This document shows, in pieces, positions 45,751-57,140 of a stretch of DNA of 64,000 nucleotides (positions are counted from its first letter, which is position 1; every line of letters begins with the position of its first letter). A program made the translations under genes and the position numbers. This DNA comes from Cycas panzhihuaensis (Eukaryota > Cycadophyta): contig CM041465.1 in NCBI GenBank assembly GCA_023213395.1, positions 206,839,741-206,903,740 on the forward strand, in the 5' to 3' direction. Below the pieces are notes generated by a model. The model had not been told where the DNA came from. It worked only from the letters and a program-made list of their open reading frames with translations, and searched no databases.

Positions 45751-47605
45751 ATGGCATGATGTAGGCTCTAAAGAGAGTCAAGACATAGGAGAATGAAGGG
45801 ATGGCCATGAGAAATCTTATTAGCTAGACAGACGAGGGAGGATGGGGGATTTTAAGAGCATGTGGACTCTCACAAGTGAGTGGATTAACCCAGCTTGTCA
45901 TGGAGCATAAGATATTACATGATTTTATCAATTATTAGGTCCTAAGGCATAATGTATTTCAGATACAAGCTATTAGAGAGATGAAAATCACTTCAAGGGA
46001 TGTGGAGAGGATCCCAGGGGTTAGTTGGCATGAAGAGTAAGTTAGACTCATTAGAGTGACTAGCGAGGAGTCCCAAATGGAATGTAGTGAGTACTTGATA
46101 GGTTTTACTAACTAGATTAACCAACATAGTATATCAATAAAGGTTATTCAGATAATAAGAGACATCCATATGGTTAGGAGGATTACTACTCTAGTCATCA
46201 TTTATAAGATAACCATAACCTAGAATTTCATGGGGGTCCTAGCTCATTGGATTGGAGTAGTAAGGAGATGTAAGCAGGGGATCTAGATCAACTAGGGATA
46301 GTATATAGTAGACAATATTAGTCTATAGTTATCTAAGATTAAGAGGATGTGGAGGGGAGGATTCTCATATAGCTTCATATTGATGTGTTGGTTATACAAT
46401 CATGTTTAGCTCATGAGACCAAGAGGTGAATCAAGAGAGTTGACTATGATGGATTTAGGGATGAACAAGTGGCACATGAGGTTGTAGATCTATAATAGGC
46501 CAGTTATTATGGTGAGGAGTATGTATAGCCCCATCCTTAGTAGGATGACGAGGAGATAACTCATGGAGGACACATGTGTAGGGGTGCTAGTATGGAGTGA
46601 TGATGTAATGGATGCTATAGAGAGGATGGTATCAGATGAGGCTCCCATAGCTAGGTGAGGCAGAGGGAGAGCTTGAGATAGAGCAGGACAAGGTAGGAGA
46701 TGTGGCATGGGTAGTAAAGAGATATGATAAGGAGGTAGAGGAGGTGAATCATCTAATAAGGGAGTAGGAGGGAGCTATCAAATGCTTGGGAGAGCAGGTG
46801 GAGCACCTATGGAGGTTAGAGCAGGTTCCATACAGAGCATGGAGCTAGACTCGACAGATGGATAGGGTAGAGGCAGAAGGAGTGGAGCAGGAGAGGGTGA
46901 GACCACCCAAGAGGCTCCTCATAAGCCATAAGAAGGGGGAGGACCATCAGTCGAGGAGGTGATAGAAGCAAAACCAACAAGAAGAGGAGGATCACTAAGT
47001 ATGTCGTTTAATTAATTAATTTTTTTCTTACATCACATTGTACTTTTTCTTTCTAAGGCTATTCTAAGGGATTGATCATAAATTACATATTTTCATTAGA
47101 CAGGTGATAAGATGGTAACATTGAGGGAGGTACAAAGGATATTAGAGGTGATATTTCCTTGCATTCTAGCATTGGAGGAGGGGCCAAAATAGAACATAGT
47201 GGATTATAGATTGTTGGAGCATCATATTGATTATCATAGCTATGCTCTTCCAGCCTAAGATATTTACATGGATATGAGGATAAGTTTTAGGACATCATAG
47301 CTAGAGATCAAGGCCAGTAAGGATGAGAGATAACATTTGTAAAAGATAACATTAGCTCAGGTAGGAGTGTGATATACCCCATTAGCGATTGCCACCATTC
47401 AACAAGGATGACACCACCTTCCACCTCGTGGTGAGTCTACATGTGTGGAGACTTTAGGAAGGAGGGAGAAAGTATATCTAGGTGTCCTAGAGGGATCTCA
47501 TCAAGACTTTTAGGGATGAGTGTATCATGTGTTATATAAGGAGATAGAAGGGATATGAGAGGTATTTTGTGAGCCTTATTATGTATCACGAGTCATATGA
47601 GTGAT
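45751..47605 (+). pseudogene. Decayed two-exon coiled-coil gene, antisense within the Tat-like element
   Basis: Coding character is visible in successive frames: about 45752-45960 (MGDFKSMWTLTSEWINP), 45963-46270 (DVERIPGVSWHEE and NFMGVLAHWIGVVRRCKQG), 46331-46600 (VDYDGFRDEQVAHEVVDL) and 46640-46998, which has heptad-like spacing (VVKRYDKEVEEVNHLIRE, then LGEQVEHLWRLEQ) and then a basic tail. After a probable intron, 47100-47605 reads in one frame for about 168 codons. That exon has 11 stops, each one C-to-T step from CAG, CAA or CGA. I do not recognise the family. Tat elements are known to carry extra frames, some antisense, between pol and the 3' LTR, and this position fits. Confidence 0.7.
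46999..47103 (+). other. Probable spliceosomal intron in the antisense gene
   Basis: Donor GTATGT at 46999, a T-rich body, and acceptor TTTCATTAG (to 47099) or CAG (to 47103). It separates the coiled-coil exon from the second exon. Its length of about 100 bp and base composition suit a plant intron. Confidence 0.6.
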
Positions 47606-48380
47606 AAATATACTATATTTTTTGTTATCATGTGTATATGTATATATATGTGTGTGTGTGTGTGTCAATCATTTTCTCTCAAAAACCTATGTATGAATAC
47701 TTATCTCTAAACCCTTTTTCCCTATCTTCCTGTATTTTAGTATAGGTACTATGATTATTTTAACCTATATTAAGTGAACCCATGTCTTCACCACCTAACT
47801 CCAAGTCTGGATGACAATACAACAATATCATTTTTTTGTGTCTATTCAACCATGTCAAATAGAAAGATGATAAAAAAAAAGATGAGGAAGCATTAACATA
47901 CAAATCATGTGTAACTAAAGTTGAAGGAGCACTTGCTAAAGGATTGATAATGGGAGGAACCACTATATTTGCCCCTAAGGGTAAGCACAAAACCTATGAA
48001 AAATAAACTTGAATAGGAGGGAAAGAATTTACATTAATAAGTCTATCCATAAGTGGTCCTCAATGAGATACCATAGAATGAGAAGTTATTTCTTCATCAA
48101 AAGTAGAAGAGAAAACTAAAAATTGATTAGTTGAGTCCAAGGTAGAAGGAATGGATGAGGAACCTAATGACAAGGGGATAATCTTAACCAAATCTACATC
48201 CTTTACTTCTAAATGAGTAGAAGGAGTTTCGATGACAAAGCATTGACCCAAATTGAGTGATTGAAAGAAGTACTTCAAAGAATTGGAGGACTCACTAGGT
48301 TTTGAAAAAGTTTCAATAAGAGGAACTGACTACTTAATGGATTTTAACTATCACTTGATAATTTTTAATTATCCCTCATG
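47606..48380 (-). other. Tat-like element, region downstream of protease, no RT found
   Basis: It contains a TATG/TG microsatellite at about 47630-47665. Open minus-strand pieces (47760-47990 and 48060-48278) are rich in Ser, Leu, Pro and Asp and resemble the variable linker that follows protease in Tat elements. No RT palm motif (DD box) was found on either strand. Confidence 0.55.
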
Positions 48381-48905
48381 GATAAATCTAAGCTCATCAA
48401 AGAGGGAGGAACAAACCAATAACATTTGAGTAATCCATGATCTATCCAAAAGAATGTTATATTTAAGTCAATGTCAATAATAGGGAGTTTAGTAAAAACT
48501 ATATTTTCTTCTAATGTGAGAGGAAGAGTGACTTATCCTAAGGGTACCTTCTAATTCTTATCATACCCCTGGTAAATATACTCACATGGATCAAAAATAG
48601 AAATCTCCAAATCCTCAACAATACAAAGAGAGATTATACTGACAAATGATCCCTTATCAATAATAACTTGCTTAATATTAATATCATCCTTCATAATCTC
48701 AATATAAAATGGGGGTATATCACTCAATGCATGGGTAGGATGACTAGACAAGGTAGCCAAATCAAAAGAGAAGATAGAGGTAGGTGAAGAAACTACCACA
48801 AGAACTCCTAATGCATCAAATAAGAGATGATGTTGCTCAAGGTAATACTTTATCAAATTGATAACTGATATACCTACTAGAATAGTCTTTAACTCCTTAT
48901 CCAAA
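48380..48905 (-). pseudogene. Tat-like element protease remnant
   Basis: The open stretch 48551-48904 contains VIIDKGSFVSIISLCIVEDL, aligned with the Tat protease motif DGGSxVNILxxxxLxxL. It then reads LGxVTLPLTLEEN, and VTLPLT is the usual Tat block VTLPVT, followed by a degraded DIxYNxILGRPWLH segment. One catalytic-loop residue is changed. Confidence 0.8.
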
Positions 48906-49199
48906 GAGAATGATCCATCCTTTATACTAGAGGGAATGGACCTAAACCTAATAGGATTGGGGGCACTAGAGGTAAAGAGTGAGAATTCCTTACCATTAAA
49001 TTAGTGGGTGATTTAAATAGACCTACACTCTTTGTGGTCTCTACCATATTTATCATTCTCTTAGTATCACCACCTTTAGGAGGTAGTCATGATTGATTGT
49101 TAATTCTTTTTGTTGAAGAGTTTAAGGGAGTGGTAGTCTTCTTCAATGAATTAGAACTTGAGGGTTTTCCTTTATCATCTTGCACCTACTTTTTTTTAT

Positions 49200-51310
49200 C
49201 TTTATCATCTTTATTCGTTTTCTTATTATGTTGAGGCAATGGATCCTTATAGATCATTTAGTTTTGAGATGACTTAGAAGAGCAGTTTTATTGAATATTT
49301 ATGTTTTGGTTTATATTTTGAATGGTATGATACTCACTTCAATCATGTACATCTATTTGATGGTATGAACACCATTTTATCTTTCTAAAGGGAGGAGAGG
49401 GTGGAGGAGGAACTTATTTATTCCTTCCTTCAGTAAGATGAATAACTTTGGTCTCTTTCGAAGGCTAGCTTTGAGAATGAATATCAACACACAATTTAGT
49501 ATCAATCGCATATTCTAATGATCTGATAGAAAAGTTTAAATGATCATAAGTGGGTTCAAGATAAGAAGCTTTTATGGTTTGAACTATTTCTTTAGAAGAC
49601 ATAGGTTTCCCAACATTCTTGATATCCACTTGAATTTCAAATGTTTCTAAAACTAAGCAATAATCAACCACTTCTTCATATGTTTGAGGGCCAAGTGTAA
49701 GAACTTCTAAGTACACATGGGGCCTTAGTACATTGGTGAATAAATTGAATAGTAAGCTAGGATCAAGATGTGAGTGACAAGTATATATTTGATCTTTAAA
49801 GCTTATAACAAAGTCCCTTGATGTCTCATCATGGTTCTACTTTATAGCTAATAAATATTTAATGCCTAATTCGAATGGTCTTGCCACATCAAAATAGTTG
49901 GTGAAAGAGTCAACTAATTATTAGAACAAGAGAATAGAAGTTGAGGGAAGACAGTAAAACCACTTCAAGGCATCACCATAAAGAGATTTAGGGAACATGC
50001 ATATCATGACATATTCATATGGTATGAAATCTATATAAGCAAGTAAAAATGCTTGTATATAGGAAGCAAGATCCTAAGAAAAGTCATCAGAAATTTTAGG
50101 CAATTCAGGAAGAAATTTGGGTATAAGAGATAACAAAACATCACATGGAAAAAGAGACTTCATATAATTAAGGAAAGGTCTCCTTGGCCTCAATGTAGTA
50201 GAACATTGAGGTAAGGATGATAGAATAGATGAATGGATAGGTTATTGGAGTTATGGTTGTTATTATGATTATGAAACATCATGAGATGGAAAAGTAGAAG
50301 GAGGATTAAACCATGTTGCCGAGTTAGCCACAGAGTTAATTTGAGGTATAAGGTATTGAGGGAAAATTGGGTTGGAAGTGTAGAAAGGATTGGGTTATGG
50401 AGCGAGTCCAAGAATATGTGAAGAAGTAGGATTGGAAACTCTCAAATCTTGTGATTAACTCACTGAAGCATGAGGATGAGTAGAATGAGTATAATAAATA
50501 TATTGAGAAGAGGGAATCATATTAGACACTCTTGGAGATGGTGGGCGAGGTCTAACTTTATGAGATGAAATTACATATGACATATAAGGGGGTAATCGAG
50601 TGGTAGAAGGAATAAGATGAGAAGGGGCAATCCTAGTGGTATAAAAATGAATAGGTTGTAAACTAGGTAAAATCATAACCACTTGACTAGAAGTAGGTGT
50701 ATGAGAGGCACTAAGGTTGTCATAAGTAGAAATAGTAGTAGTACCCCCATGGATGAGGAGAGTGAATCTGAACTTATTGTCTAGCAGGAGATTGATGGGG
50801 CTATGAATGAGTTGATTTGTGATCATCAACTTCTTCTAAAGGTAGGGAATGGGATCACAATGAAGGTCTTAGTGAAAGGGGATGAGAAGGATGAGGAGAG
50901 TGAATGATATCAAGTAGGTTCTCTACTTCTATTGACTCATAATCTTTAAGTAAATGATCAATCTGAAGATGTTATAGTAGGGATGTCATAGTATGAGTCT
51001 CCAGGTAAAATAGATCTTAGTAACTAAGTATATACAATGGAGTAGGAATACTAATGAGAACTAGCTCAAAGAGTAATAAATATGGTTAATCAAAAGGTGG
51101 TTCTTCTTATGCAAAAGAGGGATATACAAAAGAATAATCACTGGGGTATTCAGAGGATTCAAGGTATCCTTGTTCCACTGGTATGCTATATAATTGTGTT
51201 GAATCTTCAAGAGGATAAACATAAGTGTCATGTAATTAAAGTTCTGAAGATTCAACATAAGATAATGAGACCTCTTGACCAAAGTATAAAGGGTGCACTT
51301 GAGAATTAGC
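49200..51310 (-). pseudogene. Tat-like element gag remnant
   Basis: Reading leftwards: a Pro-, Ser- and Thr-rich N-terminal part (50829-50455), a gag core with WFYCLPSTSI and a FTNVLRPHVYLEVLTL block (about 50000-49680), YEEVVDYCLVLE (49680-49640), then a C-terminal block resembling the Tat motif CxYHxxxGHDTxxC (about 49390-49330). A Lys-rich segment ends it. Frameshifts and stops are common. Confidence 0.78.
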
Positions 51311-51391
51311 CATGAGGCCTTGGAGCCTCAAAGAGGACTTAGGAGTAGGTGTTATAGTTTCTATTGCTTTAAAAGAAAATAAATAGTAACT

Positions 51392-51408
51392 CCCAAATAT
51401 GGTCACCA
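51392..51408 (-). other. Tat-like element primer binding site
   Basis: The minus strand reads TGGTGACCATATTTGGG, similar to the Tat/Ogre site TGGCGACTCxxCTGGGG with C-to-T changes. It is separated from the LTR end by a few bases including TTTC, as usual in this clade. Confidence 0.7.
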
Positions 51409-51415
51409 GAAAGAT

Positions 51416-52853
51416 TGTGTCATCTTAGGTGGACCTAAACTAAATATCTCTCAACTAATGGGTGTTTCCTTTGTGTCAGCTAGAATTGGAAGTTATGAGG
51501 TCTAAGAGGATCTAAGTAACCACTTTTTCCTAACTCCTAAGAAGGAGTCTTCACTTAGTTATGTCATCTAATAAGTTATAGATGAATGTGATGAAAGACT
51601 TGGATGCAAGCAGGGTGGTAGAATCTACTAACCTACACAACCGAGTGAACGAGTTCTAGATTTAGAACTACTCTAATAATATTTTTAATATCCTTCCTAG
51701 GGATTCCTATCCTTTGATCTTTTCAATCTTTTGAGTTTACTAGGATAAAGGGAAAGGGATAAGAAAATGGAAAAATTTTCCTTCTTTTTCTTCTTCTTTT
51801 TCTTTTTTTTTGGTTTTTATTTAAAACAGTGAAACAAAATAAACAAAGGTGATCTATGAAGAAAAAGGGGCTATTCTACCTTTAACTAACAAATAAGGAA
51901 GAATCAAAACTAGATGCATATAATGTGTTTTCTATTTTTTCTTTTTCTTCCTTTAAAAATGAAGGATGCTAATGCAACTACAAAATTATTCTTTCAAATG
52001 TGATATACACTCTTTACCATATAAAAAAATATACCAAGAAAAGATGCAACACACTATGCAATTGCTTTCTATAAACTTTTAAAGAAATTGACAATATGTA
52101 ATGCTATTTAAAAGATTTTACCTCTAATGCATACAATATTTTCTTTAAATGAATGTCCTATGATGCAAAAAGAGTGACTTCAAAGGCATGTTACTATTGT
52201 TAAAAAATAAATTTTCATACCTTTAAGAGTTTCATGCAAATAAGAAAACTCAACAACAATCCTTATACAAGATACCAACTTCATAACTTTGAAGATTCTA
52301 TCTCAATTAGGGCCTTGAATCTCCAAAAAATCTAAAACAATCAAGTATGCACTTTCTATTCAACACTTTATATTTTCTTTCCAAGGAAGAAAAAACTATC
52401 TTAAGAGTGAAATCAAGCAAACAATAAAACTAAAGAATCAAGACTTCTTTTCTAATGTATAAATCTGCGTTAGAATGGCTTCTTTATTTCATTTGATCAA
52501 TTCTTTCTAACTTTCTCCTTTAAAATAAGTAAACGAAGAGAAACAACAAGTAAGAAGGGCTTAACCATAGTTAAACAAAGCCAAAAGAGATGGAAAAGTG
52601 CTTGAAATACAAACTACTATACAAGAATAGGAAGGGGTAGCTACATGAATGATGAAGAGATGACCATGCCCCACATTACTCTATCCCTAATGAATCCTAC
52701 AAAGGGCTAGCTTTTCAACAAGTATTTCAAGCTAAAAGACATATACAAGATCACCATAATAACCAACCAAAAGAGAGGGCAAATTCTAGGTAAAAGACAA
52801 CCTTCAAAAAATAGTAAAACAAGCAAAACTCACATAGAAAAGACCTTGCCTAT
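51416..52853 (-). repeat. Tat-like element right (5') LTR, truncated
   Basis: Homologous to 41850-43235; homology stops at about 52850, where the Copia-4 LTR begins. Confidence 0.85.
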
Positions 52854-53506
52854 TGAATAAACTAGGTCCCAATAACGAGAAACTGCCACCAAGATCTAAA
52901 CTATTTTATAATTAGTTACAAGAATAGAAATTAAAATTTAACATGCAAGTTCTGACACTAGAGATAATATAATAAATAAATAAATAACCCAAAGTATCAT
53001 ATATACACTAGATATAACATGGTAAAACTCTAGGAGTATATTAGGGAAACATCCACATAGGAAAGGTATCAATCTTTTATTATCTAAGAATAGAGAAATG
53101 TATATAATCTATAGTAGAATACTCATAGTAATAATAACCAGTCATCTTACTCCTTAGAGTACATCTAATACATTGAATACAATCAACATAATGAAAAAAC
53201 ACCCTAAATCAGGTTATATGAGAGAGTCATATAAGGCAAAAATTTTAACCATAGAATCTAGGGTATTTTTAATGAATGACCCCAATTCTCTTTACAATTT
53301 AATATGTTTTATAGTGATAGCTTTTTCAGTTAGGGGCTACTACTCCTAAATCTTTTTTTTGTAGGGGGGTCTAGCACTGCCATATCCCCTGGCCAGGGGG
53401 GGCTCTCACCCTCCTTGGATCCCCCTGCAAAAGTTGAAGGAGAAAACCACACTACCAACCTATCAAAATTTTTACCTCCAAAACATTGTTATCATATTAT
53501 CTAGCA
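52854..53506 (-). repeat. Copia-4 3' LTR
   Basis: The limits are inferred: left where Tat LTR homology ends, right where a purine tract (TAAGGTGAAGAT on the minus strand, 53507-53518) begins. No partner is in the window. It contains the GC-rich palindromic patch at 53360-53430. Confidence 0.7.
53360..53430. repeat. GC-rich inverted-repeat patch in the Copia-4 LTR
   Basis: TTTTGTAGGGGGGTCT at the left and GGATCCCCCTGCAAAA at the right are near inverted repeats. Between them CCCCTGGCCAGGGG is a perfect 14-bp palindrome. The patch stands out from the AT-rich surroundings. Similar GC-rich stem-loops occur in LTRs of some plant copia elements, from general knowledge. Confidence 0.8.
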
Positions 53507-53689
53507 ATCTTCACCTTAACAATAATTTACTTGATACTTTTTATAGACCATCCATCACCTTTTCTATAAACTAAAAGAAGTTAAGAACCATTAAAACTTC
53601 TCCAATAGTACTAGTTTTGTGAATATGTCAATATAATTTTATTTTATGTTAACCTTCTTAAGTGCCACTCTACTTGCTTCCATAACCTG

Positions 53690-54095
53690 TCTAATAAAAT
53701 AGTACTTAAGAGTAATATACTTGTCCTACTATTATAAGCTAAATTCTTTTCTAAGTAAATAGCACTTTAACTATCACAAAATACCTTTATCTTTTTCTAT
53801 TTCCTTTTAAGTTCAACCAATAGACCCTATAACCAGATTGCTTCCTTATAAGCATCTTCTGCAACAATATATTTTCCTTCTATAGTTGATAATACAATTG
53901 TGCTCTATGATTTTGGCATCAAAATAACCAGACCATTTGCAAGAGTAAACATATAACTTGAAGTAGACCTTCTCTTATCTAAATCTCCTATAAATTTTGA
54001 ATCAATATATCTACAAACCTGATTACATATACCTCTAAAGGTGATGTAATAGTTACTTGTGCCTCTCAAATATTGAAGCAACCATTTCACTGCTA
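53690..54095 (-). pseudogene. Copia-4 RNase H remnant
   Basis: Open stretch 53905-54090 reads KWLLQYLRGTSNYYITF, YIDSKFIGDLDKRRSTS and SYMFTLANG, the standard start of copia RNase H (WxxRYLxGT, DxDxAGDxDxRxST, GYxFxLxxG). Confidence 0.88.
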
Positions 54096-54096
54096 C

Positions 54097-55040
54097 CTAA
54101 TATTTTTTTCTTGGATTTGCTATAAACCTACTAACTACAGTAACTACAAGTGAAATGTTAGGTCTTGTACATACCATGGCATACATTAAACTTCTTATTA
54201 CACTAGCATAAGATACATGAGATATATAATCATTTTCTTCTTCATTACTAGGATAATTACTAAAAAAAAACTTGAAATAGAAAGCCAATGGGATATTGAT
54301 TAGTTTCACATTTACCATAGCAAATCTAGTTAACACCTTCTCCACATATTTCTGTTACGATAACCATATCTTACTATTTTTCTTATCTCTATATATCTCC
54401 ATGCCTAAGATTTATTTTGCAACTCTTAGATCCTTTACATCAAAAGTCCTAGCCAATTGAGCCTTTAACTTATTGATTTATACCATTCTCTTACTTGCAA
54501 CTAACATGTCATCAACATATAATACCACGATAATCAATAAGCCATTATCTAAGAATTTAAAGTAAACACAATAATCATACTCACTTATTTTAAAATTTTG
54601 GCTCTCTATGAAGGCATCAAACTTCCTCTACCATTGCCTACGTGATTGCTTTAGGCCATATAATGATTTCCTAAGCCTACAAATAAGTCTTTTCCTACCA
54701 TCATATACAAACCCTTCTAGTTAATCCATATGTATCTTCTCATCTAAATCTTCATGCAAAAAAATTATTTTTATATCTAACTACTCCAACTCTAAATCAA
54801 GAGAATCTACTAATGCTAACAGAACTTGAATTAAAATAAGTTTAACAACTGGTGAAAAGATCTCATGAAAATCAATACCTACTTTTTGTGTAAAGCCTTT
54901 AGCCACTAGTCTTACCCTATATTTGTTAACCTTTTTATCAATATCTATTTTCTTCTTAAAAACCCACTTGCAATCAATAGTCTTCCTACTATGTGAAAGT
55001 TCTACCAAGTCCCAAAAATTATTTTTCTTCAAAACATCTA
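54097..55040 (-). pseudogene. Copia-4 reverse transcriptase remnant
   Basis: Intact catalytic YVDD at 54508-54519 within LYVDDMLVAS. Open pieces give WVFKKKIDIDKKVNKYRVRL with VAKGFTQKVGIDFHEIFSPV (54781-55032) and SLMYAMVCTRPNISLVV (54097-54345). These match Tork/Tnt1-type copia RT from start to end, with stops between. Confidence 0.9.
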
Positions 55041-55399
55041 TCTCTTCCTACATAACCCTGTTGTACTTCTCACTATGAATATCATCTACTTCTTCCTAAT
55101 AGCATGTAGGTTCACCATCATTAGAAACCAAAGCAATATAAATAGAGTAGTTGTACTTATCAGGTGGATGACTAACTCATGTAGATTTTTTAATAGTTGG
55201 TGGAGGAGTATCTACATACTCTTATAAATCTATTATAGATTCATCTTCAAAAAGGTATTTCTATTCTTATGTTTCCAAAGATGGTTACGTCTCAAGCTTA
55301 ACCTGTTGATGTTTAACTTTTTGCTCATATTTTACTTCAACTTCTATACTATCTAATTTTAGAACAAAAGATTTATCAAATATAATATCTTTGTTAATA

Positions 55400-55781
55400 G
55401 TAATTTTGTGGGTAGTAGGATCCCACAACCTATATCCATTTACACCATCTCTATCACCATAACTAATAAAGATACATCTCTTGGATTTCAGGTCTAACTT
55501 TGAGCATTAACTTTTATTAGTTAAGGCATAAGCATCACAACTAAAAACTTTGAAATTTGAATAGTCACATAGATGTCCAGTCCATACCACTTCAGGAATC
55601 TTAGAGTCTATTACAAGTGATGGTAACCTATTTACTAAATAGCAAGTTATTTGAATAGCTTCTATCCATAAGCCTTAGTCCATGCCTGTATTACTTAGCA
55701 TGCTTCTCACTCTTTCTAAGAGTGTCATGTTCATGTGTTCAATTATACCATTCTACTATGGAGTATAACTAATGGTCTTAT
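55400..55781 (-). pseudogene. Copia-4 integrase, C-terminal half
   Basis: On the minus strand it starts at TISYTP, followed by two TAG codons where PQQNG is expected, then NGIIEHMNMTLLERVRSML. Downstream come a degraded AxYLxNR region and the terminal CxFIGYGD-type block near 55440-55500. Its upstream half lies at 63427-64000. Confidence 0.87.
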
Positions 55782-56094
55782 TAAAGGAATGATGGATCTA
55801 GGGAATAAATCACTTACATATACACAATGGCAATAGAGAATGAAAAATAGATGAAATAAGATATAAGAGTAAAGCTTAGTGGTGAGAATGAATAATGACT
55901 CCCTCCTTGAGATTTTGGCTTTTATTATTGAGGGTGTGCATTAAGGTTACGATTTTTCTACCTAATGAAATAAACCTTAAATTATATCTAAATGCACATA
56001 AAGCATATTTTACTAAGAAACTACTGCTAAAAATATATCCTAAGGTCACTTAATTAATCTACACAAATAACCTTGATATATTAACCTATTTTGA
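55782..56094 (-). repeat. Copia-5 3' LTR
   Basis: 313 bp; starts TAAAGGAATGATGGATC (original TG changed to TA) and matches 63115-63426 throughout, for example CTCCCTCCTTGAGATTT. Confidence 0.93.
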
Positions 56095-56107
56095 TCTCCC
56101 CCTTAAT
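56095..56107 (-). other. Copia-5 polypurine tract
   Basis: The minus strand reads ATTAAGGGGGAGA directly before the LTR. Confidence 0.87.
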
Positions 56108-56499
56108 GGTATAAGGTTGTTTTGAGAAAATCTATTCTATTATGTCTTTATTTAAGCCTCGTTATTACATTAAAATTCTAAATGACACTTTTGTGGGAAA
56201 ACCCTTATGGAAAAATAAAACACGTAGACTTTCTAAGATCTATAGCCTTTTTTATAAATCAAAATAGCTAAGGTGGCTCTTGATATAGCTTGATAGCCAA
56301 CTGGCTTAAATATATAGCTTGATCTACTGAGTCTCCATATATCATTTGGTCATCCACTATGCCCTTTTAGGTTTTCATAAGTTATGATTTTCTAAAACTA
56401 GTGCAACCCTTATCCTTTTGTGTCCACATGGGGTTTTCACAAATAGAATAAATATGAGACTTACTCATATTCTTTCATGCCCACAAGGGATTTTTATAA

Positions 56500-57140
56500 A
56501 TAGAAAAGAGTATGATGATTCTTTTACCATCTTCTTTATTTTAATCGAAGATGGAGGCCCTAAGGTTGACCTACCTTTAGAGCTATTTAAACTTTACGCT
56601 TTACAATGATTTGATGAAGATGTCTTCCACTTGATCTACTGTGGGACAATATTCTAATTAAATTGTGTTGTCATATATAAGTTCTCTAATCCTATGGACT
56701 TTCATATTTATATGTTTGGTAAAATCATAAAATACAAGATGTTTTGCCATGTGGATTATTGATTGGTTATTTACATAAAGGCCAGTAAGACTTATTTGGG
56801 TGATATTCAATGTTTCTAATAATTTTCTAAGCCATATCACCTCCTCACTTATGTCAAAAGTAGAAATGTATTTAGCTTTGGCATTTGAATTAACAACTAT
56901 CTTCTATCGTCTAGATCTCCATGATATTGGTCTCACTCTAAGAAACGTTATATACCCAGATATAGATCTTCATGTATCTTTATCGCTTATAAAATTTGAG
57001 TCTCTATATACATAAAACTTAAATTCTTTATTAAGTTCATACAATGGACCAAATTTACTCATTGTCTTCAGGTATTTTGACACTCAAACTATAGCTTGCT
57101 AGTGATTCTCCTTAGGACTTGTCATGAATCATGAAAATAT
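56500..57140 (-). pseudogene. Copia-5 RNase H remnant
   Basis: Open stretch 56658-56840 reads MIWLRKLLETLNI, LYVNNQSIIHMAKHLVFYD and TKHINMKVHRIRELI, the conserved end of copia RNase H (DNxxAIxLxxNPxxHxRTKHI). Upstream are GYITFLRVRPISWRS and an NSNAKAKYIS block replacing the usual SSxEAEY. A stop at 56656 follows. Confidence 0.86.

Larger units (their letters stand above)
41850..52853 (-). mobile_element. Tat/Ogre-like LTR element lacking reverse transcriptase and integrase
   Basis: Sequence 51416-52850 matches 41850-about 43235 closely along about 1.4 kb in the same orientation, defining long LTRs. The primer site (51392-51408, minus) resembles the Tat/Ogre type, not tRNA-Met. Inside, gag and protease read on the minus strand with Tat-type motifs. 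Where RT, RNase H and integrase should follow there is instead an opposite-strand decayed gene (45751-47605). The right LTR is cut by Copia-4; its remainder should lie beyond the window. CTCTT (41845-41849) is the candidate left target sequence. Confidence 0.78.

Noticed and set aside
46490-46708. Minus-strand open frame of 72 codons
   Set aside because: Antisense shadow of the decayed coiled-coil gene, which has better coding character on the plus strand.
51082-51309. Plus-strand open frame of 75 codons
   Set aside because: Opposite strand of the Tat-like gag N-terminal region; peptide has no recognisable motif.
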